DNA of 39,551 bases from assembly GCF_000003605.2 (NCBI RefSeq), contig NW_003116455.1, forward strand, positions 46,366-85,916, written 5' to 3'. The notes under the pieces are model-generated. The model searched no databases and was not told the DNA's origin. It was given only the letters and a program-made list of their open reading frames with translations. How positions within the stretch are numbered: position 1 is the stretch's first letter; the number at the start of each line of letters is the position of its first letter. Below, one piece after another: positions 1 through 12,469 of this stretch. The position numbers were made by a program, and so were the translations under genes. This DNA is from Saccoglossus kowalevskii. Taxonomy: Eukaryota; Hemichordata; Enteropneusta; Harrimaniidae.

Positions 1-89
1 GGATAAATTTGCAAATGTGCAACTTCGTTCAATGTGTCCCATATCAAATTGTCATGAACTTGTGGTCCTTTATTTATGCTTTATTTTAG

Positions 90-3000
90 AAACAAAAATG
101 TCACAAACATTAACGACATCTCCAACCTCGAAAAAAATGGTGCCACAATTCAGTCCAAACAATAAGGTATTTTATAATGATTTTTCGTGATTGAATGAAA
201 ACGTATATGAACATATATATGCGATGATCGGAAAAAACTTTGTATACCTTTGGTAAACTGATTTCGCACATACCTTAAGCATTAAAACGTCTCAATTTTT
301 TTTTCTTAACGACAGTTTAATGAATACCTGGAACCTCCTGTGAAACAAAATCTGTCGATGTTGAAACCTCCAAGCGCACTTTTAAAAGTACCCACTAATT
401 ACGACTTGAAACTTGATGATAACCTCACATTGAGCCAGATAAAAGAAACAATGGTGAAGTATTTACACACTATCACGTACAAGTGTCAGAATGATACGCG
501 ATTCGGAAAATCTGGAGACGGTGGATGGAACATTTGCATGGACGTTGGTATTCTTCCTAATAACTGCATTGTCTATTCATTTGGGTGAGTTAATGTATCA
601 TTATATATTACCTGAATCATATCATAGGTGAGATTGAGAAGGCACCACACTTTATGTAGTCCTGGTAAAGATCATGTCAACACATATAAATGATTTATGT
701 ATGCATTGTTTGACTGATTAGCCTTATTATTCGAGTAAAGCGTATACAATAATATTTCACAATTCACGCATGCACATCTGTGGCCATGGGTGTTTCTCTT
801 TATAAATATATAGTCTGCTACTCATTAACATTTAAATAATGTGATCAAAGGTGAAAAAGCTAATCATGATTTGATTTGCCACGTTGCTGTAATTTGCATA
901 CACTTTGTTGAAGGGCTTATGCATGGAGAGTACCTTTACAACGTTTTCCCACCAGCAAATAATTGTATATTGTAATGGACACGAGTTGGGTTGCCAATGT
1001 TAATAATTTAAATCAACAATATTTCACGCATTTGTTACCAATATAAAAGCATGTTTACAGTTAAATAGATAATCGATTGATTAATCACCAATAACAAATA
1101 TGTTCAATATATTATGTGTTATTTTATCACTTATCAACCTTCATCATCATTATCATTATCATCTTCAGAACTGTCATATAGTTCACTTTTTTGTTCAGTA
1201 TACTCTGTGCACTTTAAGGCGTTTTGCATACAAACACATTTTATGAGATTACATAATCTAGAGCATTGTCAATCTTGGGCATTGGTTTAATGTATATTCT
1301 CAAGATGCAGGCCTGGTAATTTGCACGCTGACAGTGACTCTCCAGAGAACCATCATTTGGTTGGAGCTTATGTGACTTCCTTGTGTCTGAATGTGTTAAT
1401 GTCTTAATGAGTATTCTTAAAATCATACAGGTGACAAACAAATCACGGATGTGTTTTTATCAGATGGAATGCTAGACTCCTTTCCTTCCCAGCGAAGCCG
1501 TTTACCGAAGCACAACGAGTTAGTGCATGCAAACCAACAAATGCTATACATGTACCTTTTGTGCTATTTGTTTTATATCAACACATCTTGTTATGACTTT
1601 TGTTCCACAATTACTGAAACACCAGGGTTACAATTTGTCCTAAAAATGTAAGGGACATTATGAATACACCGGTAAGAATACATCACGATAATTGACCTGA
1701 CCTATGCCAATACATTTTACCATGTGAAACTTTGAAAGTTTTAGATCTCATTCATGGTATCCGACCATAAATATTCTTTACTGGTGAATTACCAATAAGA
1801 AGAGTTTGAACAAAGCTTGTTTTTGCTTCATGACCACATTTATATCCATCGTAATGCATGGTGCAGTAACTGTGGCTGAAAGGTTGATTAGAACTCGATT
1901 ATGTTGCTCAAAAGGATTTAATCAACTGTTTACATTAGTTTCAACATCGGTTTCACCTTTTAGTATCCTTGCATTTCTCAGATCTTTATTATGTAGTGAA
2001 GTTATACTATCTTAGATTGAAATGCTTTACACATTTCACAGGTGTCAAGAACATTTTTGTTATATACATAGTGGCTCTTTGTCCGTCTTCGAGATCTTCC
2101 TACTGGATCACCATGTAGTTTTCACTTTATATTTGTGTTCATGATTTTTGAACTTTGACACTTTCTGTGATAACTAATAGTTATATATGGCATCATCCCA
2201 TTTGCAAGATGTTACACTATATTCTTGATATATTCATATGTTATTAAACAGCTGCACTTACCAATGTGCTGTATCCATGTAGGGAAAATGAGTTTGCTTC
2301 CTTGTCATCTTTCTGGAAATAATGCATGTAGCACTAATTGTGGTAGATTTGAGAGCATGTTTTGTTTGATGTACCATGAATTGAATAATAATTATGAAGT
2401 AAATTCGGAAAAAGATACAATTGTTTATTGTTAATGTTCTTATGAGAACTAATAATTGTCAAAACCATGCACCCACTATCTGACATTCCGTCCCGATTCA
2501 ACATTTTTATGTATCCGCTTTTACTAATAAATATGTGTTTTCTATCATTATAGTATTAATAATGACTGGTCTTTTGACGATGCTATCGCTAATTATGGAT
2601 GCAATGTCTACGCATTTGACCCCACGTGAGTGTTTTCGTTTGTTATTGTAATATAAGTATTACTGCAAGTCGTGCTTACTGAGAGTTTACTTTTCTTTTC
2701 GATGAAGTATGTCACTTTGGTAAAATACGCAAAGATACAACTATAAACGATTCCACATTCACAACTTCATCAAATGATAATTCACGTAAAATAATCCATT
2801 GAACCAACAAATCGCACACTGCACTAATAGATTACAATAAACATGACTTGTTTGTTTGTTTGTTTGTTTGTTTGTTTGTTCACGGCCATCGTTTCCAGAG
2901 GTCTGACTCGATCTGTAATAAAGAATTACGTAACAGAACCAGGTTTCATGAATGCTTGGATAAATTTCACCCGGCGAATTTAACGAACTACACGACATTC

Positions 3001-4481
3001 GAATGCACGTCGTGTGTTTTACACATCACATACATAGTAGCTACCTTTGCAAAAGTGTTGTTGCCATATCATCATTTGTTCTTTCATAGAATTGGTTTAG
3101 AGAATCATAAACATTCAGAACGTGTCTGGTTCTATAATATTGGTCTATATGGAGATAACGTAAATAACTTAAAGCTTCATGGGAGCCATTGGAAAGCTAG
3201 AACTCTATCCTCAATAAGAGAAATGTTACACCACGGAAATGTGAGTAGATCTAGATATTAATTCCCTGTATATACGAAATCATATAGAGTACACAAGCCA
3301 TAACAAATGTATATCACACCGACAATTTTTAGAAAATTTTACTTCTTTTATTTTATGTACACAGACCGCCAAATAGTGTCCATTTTTTGGTATTTTGAAA
3401 TAACAATATGGTTATGTATTTACATCTAATATACACAATTGATGAAGTCATTCAACGCTGTTTGTGAGAAACAGCACATCAGTCCGAAATCATTTTTACA
3501 GAATTTTAATTCTATTGTTCTATTAATTCTAAGTGTCATTTAGAAAAACATATGTACATAAAATTACTAGAATGAAAGAAACCCCGACTTCTTCAAAAAT
3601 TCTGAAATCGATAAATTTAATGATCATTGCTGCAAAAACTGAGCCAAATACAGGCCTTGTTTTAATATAATACACATTTCAATTCAATTTTAGACTATAC
3701 TAAATAAATCTTGGTTTAATTTGAAAATAAATACCATTTCCAGAATCCAATTATAGCAGAAACAGGAAATGAATAACATGTATGAACTAAAAAACTAAAA
3801 AGAAAAGTATTTTTTAAGTATAAATATATATTTGCAATTAAGTGCCAGTGAACATACGTGAACGAATATAAGTATGTAGTTTGGCTCATTTCCAAGATGT
3901 GTGGAGTAACGAGTACTAAATCATTTGTTTTCTAAATCTCGAGAGATATTATTTTTTGTGGCATACTAGGTAGGAACAGTTGAATGAGTTATGTATGTAT
4001 GGATACATACAATGTATGACTTTAACATTTACAACTTGGTCTTAGCAATATACATAAAATCTAGTAAAAGACATGGAATGCCTCGCATATAATTATTTAT
4101 TGTTGATATTTGACATTTCGTTCATTGTTTAGTATTTGTTCAGGATTAACTTTTTTACTCATATAGAAAATCATTGATGTGCTGAAGTTCGATATTGAGG
4201 GTGGTGAATATCTGATATTACATCAAGTGATCGAAAGTGGTATTCTCAGTGATATAAAAGTGGTGGCATTTGAACTTCACTTCTCATATATTATGACGTC
4301 AAACGACAAAGACCTGGTCTTAAGCTTTTACCGGGGCCTTAAGATGGCCTTTGAACAAAATGGTTTCAAGCTATGGAAATGGCATGAAAATGAAAGTATG
4401 GCGAGGAAGCACCCTGATTTACCGTTCTGCTGGGTCGAATTTTATTGGGTCAATATGAAATTTATTGAAAAGAAAAACTAA
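90..4481 (+). CDS. METTL24-like methyltransferase, 3' part of gene (5 exons)
   Basis: Five exons join in frame: 90-166, 316-584, 2554-2625, 3090-3240 and 4167-4481 (stop TAA). Each junction has AG acceptors and GT donors (four of the donors GTGAGT or GTATTT), and the phases agree (882 coding bases after 2 carried-in bases, 293 residues). Exon 90-166 begins after an acceptor, so the start codon and any N-terminal membrane anchor lie upstream of the window. The first exon encodes a Ser/Thr/Lys-rich stem. Next come a W-N-I-C-M-D segment, the SAM-binding-like VYSFGINNDWSFDDA, then AFDPTIG, VWFYNIGL and VLKFDIEGGEY. This order and wording match the METTL24 / FkbM-like (Methyltransf_21/22) family, whose substrate is poorly known. 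The C-terminus ends KKN without an added domain. The intron before the last exon carries a long repeat (3602-4098). The family call is firm; orthology to vertebrate METTL24 is inferred. Confidence 0.85.
2848..2880. repeat. (TTTG)n microsatellite in METTL24-like intron
   Basis: About eight TTTG units in the intron upstream of the 3090-3240 exon. They create an artificial open frame running into that exon; the coding part only starts after the acceptor at 3088-3089. Confidence 0.95.
3602..4098 (+). repeat. Left arm of a ~490-bp inverted repeat pair
   Basis: Read in reverse complement, this intronic stretch matches 7473-7955 over almost its whole length, with scattered substitutions and small indels. 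Shared landmarks include ATCGATAAATTTAATGATCA, the TTTGGCTCA block, the TATGTATGTATGGATACATA block and AGCAATATACATAA. Outside 3602 the two copies diverge at once. It has no coding potential. It is probably a copy of a dispersed non-autonomous element of unrecognised family. Confidence 0.85.
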
Positions 4482-4586
4482 ATCTTTCATCACGTGTTGT
4501 GGGAATGCTGATATTCTGATATAACGTCTGTCTTGTTCGCTTGGATTTTACTCGTTTTGTAACGCGTACACGTGTGGTCATGTATT

Positions 4587-4592
4587 AATAAA
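4587..4592 (+). promoter_or_regulatory. Polyadenylation signal of the METTL24-like gene
   Basis: An AATAAA hexamer lies 106 bases after the stop codon at 4481, in the right place and orientation for 3' end formation of the methyltransferase transcript. The cleavage site itself cannot be seen. Confidence 0.6.
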
Positions 4593-5496
4593 TAGTGCTA
4601 AACATAAGTAAGAGTTCTCATTTTATTATTACTAATCTTAATGATTTTGCTATAAAATGTATTTTCTTTACTTATTGTAACGAATCAGTTTATTATCCCA
4701 ATCCCCAAAATATAACCGTCGATTGCTTTATTTGCTCTATATAGCTGCTTTATGCTTATCTCACATTAATCAAGCGTAATCAGTCAAGTATATATACCCT
4801 GTGTCAAAGGTAAGTAACAAGTTATACAAAACAGCAATACAAACAAATATAACACTATTGTGAATAACGGAGATGAGTTTTTCAAAGGAATCTCAAAACT
4901 TTAATTAAATAGAATTATAATTTGATGTGATTCCACTACTCACTATAACAAGTAAACGAATGTAGTGTGATCTTACACACAATAAAATCACGGCTATAAC
5001 GCGATATTAGTATTTCACAAAACGTTGTCGCGCTGAGCTATACAATTAAAAAAGGTGTCGATTGTCATACACTCAGTGGGGCTATACGCACTGTAGTATC
5101 AAATATCAGTTCACCATGTTTTATGTCGTCTAGAGATGAACCCAGACTTTACCTTGTCATTCTCCTGTAATGGTGGGATAATGTTATGTAGCATTTCGAA
5201 CAAAGTGCCTATTCTCAATGGTGTTCCCCAGGAATGTTAATGATCAGTCCCAGTGCGACTCCAAATATATTTCGTATTCGTACTCTATTGTCAAAGCTAC
5301 AGTGCTTTTAATAAACGTACACTGTGAATTATCCTCCCAACGTACCGCCTTGAATTCGTCTTCTCTGCTCTATATTATCTAAATATTTACTATGTGTTAC
5401 AAATTTAACAAATTACGATCGTGTGATCACTTAGGTAGGTTTTACCATTCATGATAAACAGGTTTAAGGTCACTACTTCATTCAATGTCTCAATGC

Positions 5497-5597
5497 GTAG
5501 TGTAGTGTAGTGTAGTGTAGTGTAGTGTAGTGTAGTGTAGTGTAGTGTAGTGTAGTTTAGTGTAGTGTAGTGTAGTGTAGTGTAGTTTAATGTAGTG
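5497..5597. repeat. (GTGTA)n pentanucleotide array
   Basis: About twenty units of GTGTA/TAGTG, nearly perfect, with two units changed to GTTTA. Typical of slippage; length is likely polymorphic. Confidence 0.97.
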
Positions 5598-5855
5598 ATG
5601 TTCAGGTCACTCGATAGCTCGATAGTATTTGTATGATTTATCTAAAGCTTAATGAAAGTCAGCTTACTAGATTGTTGCGGTTTATCTGGGTGTTGCTGTC
5701 CATTCATATCACCATGAACCAGTTAAGACTATTTTCCCATACAAAGTGCTTATTTGGCTATTTGGGTTTATTCTCTTGTTTATCGAGTATTCAGTGGAAC
5801 CGCCAGTCTATAACACACAATACCGTTACCGCTAGTGAAAAGTTTCAAAGTGGCA

Positions 5856-6281
5856 GTTAAGATAGAGATGCAGACCATCGGAAAATTGTTTTTGGTTGAA
5901 CAGTGTTACAACAATCGTACAGACAACAAGCCTGGGTGTTAATTTATGCATACACTTGAAGTAGTTAAATTTTAGCTGCCGCCCTGTAAACTTGAGAACT
6001 GGTAGACAGTTTTCAAGACGGCAATTTCTTCATAGTAAACAGATGTGTCCATATAACAATTTTAACAGGAAACTAATCACTAAATCACTTTTGACCAAAA
6101 AAGCACATTTTTGTGCATATTTCAAACTACAGTGTCCATAGAAAAAAAATACTAACAAAATTTTAAAATTCATACAATAAGCTTTCCGAAAATATATAGT
6201 TTAGTGGACAAGGGGGGACATCTTGGTTTCCTAATTAACTAATTAAAATACCTGTCAGGTAAACTGCATCTCTACCTTAAT
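5856..6281. mobile_element. Possible small inverted-repeat (MITE-like) element
   Basis: GTTAAGATAGAGATGCAG at 5856-5873 is matched by its near-perfect reverse complement at 6264-6281 (two mismatches). The 390 bp between has no coding potential. I see no clear target duplication, so the element call is weak; a chance or older duplicated motif is possible. Confidence 0.35.
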
Positions 6282-7030
6282 ACCAACATAACAAGTTTCA
6301 TATAAAAAATATAACTGAAATAACCAATTTTCAAATACATTCAAGGCATAGACTCACTCACTTACTCATACCTGAAACACAATCTTTGTTTGTTTTTTAG
6401 TTGTTTGCTAGTTGTGGTGTCTAACTTCACCATCCAATCAATTTCTAAATCGTTAATTCAATAATTCGAGTATAATATTGCAACATCACATTATTACATT
6501 TACATTTGTTTTACCATTTTGCACATGTTATGCCGTTAAAGAATATGTTACCAGTATTTACGACTACAACTCCTAGACTAATCAAGTATATCTTAGTACA
6601 CAATATAATTCCAACAACAAATACACTTAGACTATGTTCGAGTTGTATATTTGCAGCTGCAACTCCACACACTGGCATTATTGTATTAACGAATGATAAA
6701 GTCGTTCGTCAGAGCCAAGTGCATTACTATAACAAGTAAAACACAGTATAGTTTGCCTCGATATTATCAATGTTTGACAGTATAAACTATATTGCAACAT
6801 CTCTTAACTATATAATGTACGTAACATATACATATACATATTCAATGCAGTTGAATCACATTGAATGATACTAGTTCATATGTCTAAAACTGCACAGTCT
6901 ACAGTAATAAACACAGTTATAATGTGCAGTGTAAAGAATGTCTAAATCCTAGCAGTTGGAAAATTGCTACCACTTGAGACGACGCCTTCACAGGCACGTC
7001 ATTTTAATATACACACCATTTAAAACAACC

Positions 7031-7087
7031 ACGTCGTTTTTAAACACACACGTCGTTTTTAAACACACACATCGTTTTTAAACATCC
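7031..7087. repeat. 19-bp tandem repeat, three units
   Basis: Units begin at 7031, 7050 and 7069 with consensus ACGTCGTTTTTAAACACAC; the third has ACATCG. A related, more diverged unit precedes them near 6997. Confidence 0.9.
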
Positions 7088-7472
7088 TTTTTACATTGCA
7101 CCGCGATTTTCACTTAAAATATGTTGTCTGTTCCAAATTGTTCCTTTAGTAAAACATTGAAGAGGAACACTACATAAACCGAAGTATGGCCCCACAAAAT
7201 GTAGGGAAATTTCATGAAATTGCGATGACAACTCATTAAACATGATATATATAAAATAATGTTTCTAGGAATTCCCTCATTAGATATCGTGTTATGATAA
7301 CACAAGTTTGTGGTTGATAGGTTGTTTTTTAAATTACTGAAACCAATTAATCTCAGTATTTGTTAAAACTAGATGTATGCCTTACAGTGGTTTTCAAGCA
7401 AAAAAAATCGAACTTGTTTAGCCATGTTAACCCGCTGATTTATTGATGTACAATATCTGCTTAGGTGCTAGT

Positions 7473-7955
7473 CATTATTATTTGCGAGATGTTTCATGTA
7501 TTTTACTCAATGTTATGTATATTGCTAAGACCAAGTGGTAAATGTTAAAGTCATACATTGTATGTATCCATACATACATAACTCATTGAACTGTTTCTAC
7601 CTAGTATGCCATAAAAATGAAAATATCTTGAAATCTAGAAAACAAATGATTTAGTACTCGTCACATCACGAATCTTAGAAATGAGCCAAACTGCATACTT
7701 ATAGTCGTTCACGTATTTTCACTGGCACTTATTTGCAAATATATATTCATCATGAAAATTTCGTTTGTTCATACATGTTATTCATTCCAGTTTCTGCTAT
7801 AATTAGAATCTGGAAATGATATTTATTTTCAAATTAAACCAAGATTTTTTTTAGTTTTGTCTAAAATTGAAGTGAAATGTGAAATATTATATTAAAATAA
7901 GGTCTGCATTTGGCTCAGTTTTTGCAGCAATGATCATTAAATTTATCGATTTCAG
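7473..7955 (-). repeat. Right arm of the ~490-bp inverted repeat pair
   Basis: Opposite-orientation partner of 3602-4098. The arms enclose about 3.4 kb that includes the last METTL24-like exon and its polyadenylation signal. Divergence between arms shows the duplication is not recent. Confidence 0.85.
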
Positions 7956-8843
7956 TATTTTGTATGCATGTACCACTCGTTTTTATGTGGACAATTAAGG
8001 ATTTCATAGTGAATGTGTGAATTAATTTCCTGTTTGATTAACAAGTCGAAAAGTTAGGTTTCTTAAAATTCTAATATAAAAAACACTGAGCAGAACCCCC
8101 GCGGATATACATAATAGATATATTTCCTACTGCCTATATATTGCCTGATGACATTATTATAATATTATATTAAATTATATAGCATTATCAATACGAGTGA
8201 ATTTTATGACGTCGTTGCATCAGATTATTCACGATAATGTATCCCACTATTAAACATCAAGGCCACGTACCATTTATATGAATACAATGTTTTTTTCTTC
8301 CAAAAAACGGATAAAGAAGAAACTATTTAAAAAGAAGAGAAAATTTTTGATAAAAAATATTTAATACTAAAATCGCTATCAAATAAAAGAATATCAATAT
8401 CGAATATCGTCGTCTGCTCTAAATCTTGATTCAAGCAAATGCGGTCAACGAAGTAAGTGTAACGCAGAGCGCGAGTGCATAGAGATGAGATGAATTTGTT
8501 TTGCTAAACGAGATCGACGAAAGACCGACGTGATTTGTATTTCCTCAGCGATAACCTCTTGGTATTTTTAAGTCCGCACACAGTTTGCATAAACACATGA
8601 AAGTGTCTGTGTTCCAAGTGTATTATTATTTATTTATACAGTCAGCTTTAAAAAATCACTGTTCTTTCTCCTTCTAGGATGGCTAACACCCACTAGCTTT
8701 CCAGGTTGGCCGGTCGTTCATTATTGTTTCAATATCCCAATAGGGTGGGTTTCCAAAACATTTTAACAAAAGTTTTTCTTTTAGTCGGACATGTACTCAA
8801 GGTAGCAATTTCAGAGATACACCTCTATGTACATAGATATTTA

Positions 8844-9422
8844 TGAGACAGCTGCTAGCAAGATCACATTCTGATTGGCTCATGTGGAAACCCAGGTGGT
8901 GTCACTGAATTTGGGCCATGTATGCCTATAAATTATACAGACTGATGACAGTTGGGGTCCATCATTTCAATTTAGTATCTTGTGTGTTGCTGCTACGATA
9001 TTGTAAGTAATAAGTGATACAGGCTTCAACCATCATTCTGTGCGACTTGTATGAACTGCTCTATGATCTCCTGCTTGCAGCGGTGCCCTCAAGCGTTCTT
9101 CTGCAAGCATAACTCCTGTATTTCTTCGTTGTTGTGTTGCAGAAGCCATTGACTGTCGTCTATTTGCTCATCCTGGAAATGTGAGTTATCACCAATGCAC
9201 ACTTCCCTAAGCAATCCCCTATTTTAGTGACTTTATTCACTGTATTTTCCTGTGCTTTATTTTTTATTTGAGGTATTAAAGCCTTTAACTGGATATTTGG
9301 TGTATGTGTATTTCATTTCCAGTACTTGTCTACCCCATACTAGTAGTGTAAGAACCCCCTGTCCAGTGTGAGTTCTGTAGGTACCCTCATATTAGCTATA
9401 AAACAGGCCTAACACTGGGGCA
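8844..9422 (+). repeat. 5' LTR (start approximate)
   Basis: From TGAGACAGC at 8844 the sequence matches 13250 onward (TGACACAGC). Both share CTAGCAAGATCACATTCTGA, a CTATAAATTATACAGACT block that may hold the TATA box, and TTGCTGCTACGATATTGT. The right end is set by CA at 9421-9422, just before the primer binding site. Because the 3' copy is joined to a deletion, the true left end could lie further upstream than 8844. Confidence 0.6.
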
Positions 9423-9426
9423 TTTT

Positions 9427-9443
9427 TGGTGTCAGAAATGGGA
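9427..9443 (+). other. Primer binding site, tRNA-Leu type
   Basis: TGGTGTCAGAAATGGGA four bases after the 5' LTR end closely resembles the complement of a tRNA-Leu 3' end (TGGTGTCAG followed by GTGGGA-like sequence). It sits at the expected start of minus-strand DNA synthesis. Confidence 0.65.
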
Positions 9444-9616
9444 TACTGATTCACTATCGATTGGCATTCTATTGTTAATAATCCCCTGACTAAATTTATT
9501 GTTTCGTAACTGCTCAGGTCTGGAGAACGCGATAGTGTCAGACCATCTTGTACTGTTAGGTAGACATTAAATTGCTGTATTTAATACTACAGGAACTTGA
9601 ACTACACCTTTTCAGC

Positions 9617-10458
9617 ATGGATATTGTTATTGAACTCGAAAAGTTAGGTAGTAGATTGGGTATAAGGGGGGAGACCTGACTCAATTTGTGAGGGCAGAGC
9701 GTGAGACAAAAAAGCATGAGCAGAGGGACAGCATGAACTTGAAGTGTTGAGATTGCGTGCGGAAGTTAATGGTCAAAAAAGAGGCTTAGAACAGTTGTCA
9801 CAGTATATTGTTAGTTCTAAGAGTTCAAATTACCATTGTTTGATGAGACTGGGGACAAAATGGAATCATGTATTTCAAGATTCGAGCGATTTGCTGCAAC
9901 TCAGAAATAGCCGCGTGAAAGTTGGGTTATGAATCTTAGTGTATTATTGACCGGCAAAGCATTGTATGTGTTTTCTGCATTGTCTGCAGCAGACTCTATC
10001 GATTGCAATGTTGTAAAGGCTGCTTTGTTGAAGCGTCATGATATGAATGAAGAAAGTTATATGGCAGAAGGTGGATAGAGCATTTCGCAATTTGCAGCTA
10101 GATTAAGTAGTTATTTTGACCGATGGGTAGAGCTGTCTGAAGTTGATGAAGTTTTGATGGAGCTAAGGACTTGGTGACGAGAGATCTATTGATGATTACC
10201 TTTTGTAATGAGTTGTCTATTTTCGTAGGTGAAAAGTCAGCCAAGACAGTTAAAAAAATGGCTGATAAGTTTAGAGATGCACGTAGACAGACATGTGGTA
10301 AAATCCTGAAATCTAGCCAATTTCAAGGTGGTAGTCAGAAAGATAAAGGACAGGTTCGATTTGGTCATTCTAAGCCAAAGTCAGGCTGTTATGTCTGTGG
10401 TTATCCAAATCACTGTGCTCTCAGTTGTCCTAAGCATTATAAAAGTTCCAAACCTTAG
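9617..10458 (+). pseudogene. Gag remnant with CCHC zinc knuckle
   Basis: An ATG at 9617 opens a Glu/Leu/Arg-rich segment typical of Gag N-termini, broken by stops and frame changes at about 9678, 9746 and 9932. The intact last part (10171-10458) carries a basic stretch and then C-Y-V-C-G-Y-P-N-H-C-A-L-S-C, an exact CX2CX4HX4C zinc knuckle that would bind element RNA. At least three frame breaks make it non-functional. Confidence 0.75.
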
Positions 10459-10590
10459 GTTAAGTCAGCTGCTGTGTTGGCATGTGATCAGAATTGTAAT
10501 GATTCACAGCAAATCAGTGCTACTTGTGTAGTTCATGAAGTCACAGATGCAAGTAGGCATACATGTTTATAAGGACGAGATAAAGTTGAG

Positions 10591-10830
10591 TTGAAATATG
10601 GCCATGAGCTGCCAATTATTAGTGTTGCCATTGATGCATCAGCTAATAGGTTTGTGAGTGGTGTGCCAGTTGTTCAAGGCTTTATTGGCAGTACTGAGGT
10701 AGAGGTCCTTTGTGATAGTGGGTGTGGTTCGGTTGTAGTACGTAGAGAGTTGGTAGAGGATAGTCAATCGAATTGGGAGAGTCGTACCTGTATGATGGTG
10801 GATGGTACATGTCGGAAAACTAGTAGCTAG
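10591..10830 (+). pseudogene. Retropepsin-like protease remnant
   Basis: The reading frame contains EVEVLCDSGCGSVVVRREL. D-S-G inside a hydrophobic strand is the aspartic protease active-site motif of LTR elements. It follows Gag directly and precedes a Ser/Gly-rich spacer. A stop at 10828-10830 ends the domain early; the flap and second half are not recognisable. Confidence 0.65.
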
Positions 10831-11171
10831 ACTATAAATATATACACCCTTCTATGTTGGTGAAGTCGAGGCACTGTGTATGAGGACCCGAGTGTATGAT
10901 CTTATTATTTGTAATATTAGTGGAGCAAGGGAGCCCAATTATCCTGATATTGGTTGTAAGCTAGGTTTAGCTCAGTTCGCCCTCAAGTGGTGAACATAGT
11001 ACTCCTTCGAGTGATGGGAGTAGTATGCCCTCTGGTGGTGAAGGTTGTTGTCCTTCGGGTATTAGGATTAGTGTTCCCTCAGGTAATGAAGGTTGTACAT
11101 CTACTAGTAGTCAGACTAGTGTGCCATATACGGATGAAGGTTGTTCTCCAGGTGTTGGGTTAGGAGATATT

Positions 11172-12220
11172 AATGGTGGTAAAAGACATATTACTGTGGA
11201 TGCAGTGCGAGAGGCACAGCAGTCTGATTCCACATTAGAGTGTGCTAGTAAGTTAGTGAGTACAGGTGAGGAGTTGGTCACTGGTCGTAGAAATCGGGCA
11301 AGGTTTGTGATGAACAAGGGGCTGATGTATAGAGAGTTTCAGTAACGTCATGTTGATAGAGGACGTGTGTGTTCCCGATTAGTTGTACCATTGTGTTACC
11401 GTGGTCAAGTATTAGCACTTGCACATGAATCAGTTATGGCAGGTAATATGGGTGCTAAAAAGACTACAGATAGAATAGCAACTCAGTTTTATGGGTCTGG
11501 TATGCAGGGTGATGTTATTAGATTTTGCAGGTCATGTGATATATGTCAGAAGACTACTCCTAGGGGTCGTGTTAGCAAGGTACAATTAGGCGATATACCC
11601 TTGATTGAAGTTCCATTTCAAATGATAGCTATAGATCTGATTGGCTCGATCAGTCCAGCAACTGAGAGAGGTCATAGGTACATTTATATGTTGTAGTCTA
11701 TGCTTCACGATACCTTGAGGCTGTAGCGTTAAAGAAAATGACTTCTGAAGTGGTTGCTGATGCATTAGTCAGTATAAATAGTAGGGTTGGTGTACCCAAA
11801 GAAGTTTTAACTGATTTAGGGACACAGTTCTTATCTGACATTATGACGATATGAAAGAAGTGAGTAGACTGTTATCTATTAAAGTAACTACTCCATATCA
11901 TAATGGTTTGGTTGAGCGGTTTAATGCTACTCTGAAAAATATGTTGAAACACATGTGTCAAGAACGACCCAAGGATTGGATAGGTATATTGACCCAGTAC
12001 TGTTTGCCTACAGAGAAGCTCCTCGGGAGAGTTTGGGGTTTTCACCCTTCGATCATATTTATGGTAGACCTAGGGGGGGCAATGATGATTTTAAGAGAGT
12101 TGCGGACAAAGGAGGCCACTACACCAAAGGTTAAAACTACATACCAATATGTCCTGTGAAATTTATCATGCTAACTTGTTGAAAGCATATTATGAATGGG
12201 ACAAAATGAATGACAAGAAA
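11172..12220 (+). pseudogene. Integrase remnant (zinc finger, catalytic core, C-terminus)
   Basis: The HHCC zinc-binding region is visible at 11420-11560 (HES...AGNMGAKKTTDRI, then CRSCDICQ). The core follows: first Asp in MIAIDLIGS (about 11625-11650), then after a frame change near 11690 a segment with VLTDLGTQF (second Asp, about 11805-11830), then in another frame YHNGLVERFNATLK with the catalytic Glu (11896-11938). The end, YHANLLKAYYE (about 12165-12195), is the usual integrase C-terminal boundary of gypsy-type elements. All three catalytic residues persist, but the frame is split at least twice. It lies upstream of RT. Confidence 0.8.
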
Positions 12221-12469
12221 ATGGTTACAGGTGTGATGAACTGTGTGTGCACTGCAGTTGGTGAATATGATACTACTGACAGTGACAAAATACTGTATGT
12301 TAGTGGTGAATTGGAGTCTGTGCCAATCCAGTGCAAGAAACAATTGTTGATTGTCATGTTGGCCATGAGATGAATTGGTTAGCTTGATATTTAATTGGTA
12401 ACATCTGAACCAGTTAGGTAAAATCCTATTGTTGGCCATGAGATGAATGTCGACTAACATAGTGAGATT

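Larger units (their letters stand above)
4593..8843. other. Intergenic stretch between METTL24-like gene and LTR element
   Basis: No gene is supported here. It contains the pentanucleotide repeat at 5497-5597, a small inverted-repeat element at 5856-6281, a 19-bp tandem repeat at 7031-7087 and the inverted-repeat arm at 7473-7955. Open frames at 5633-5860 and 6506-6739 are short, with no family resemblance or splice context. Confidence 0.7.

Noticed and set aside
2848-3261. A 137-codon open frame read as a gene
   Set aside because: Only 3090-3240 is coding, as an internal METTL24-like exon; the rest is microsatellite and intron read-through.
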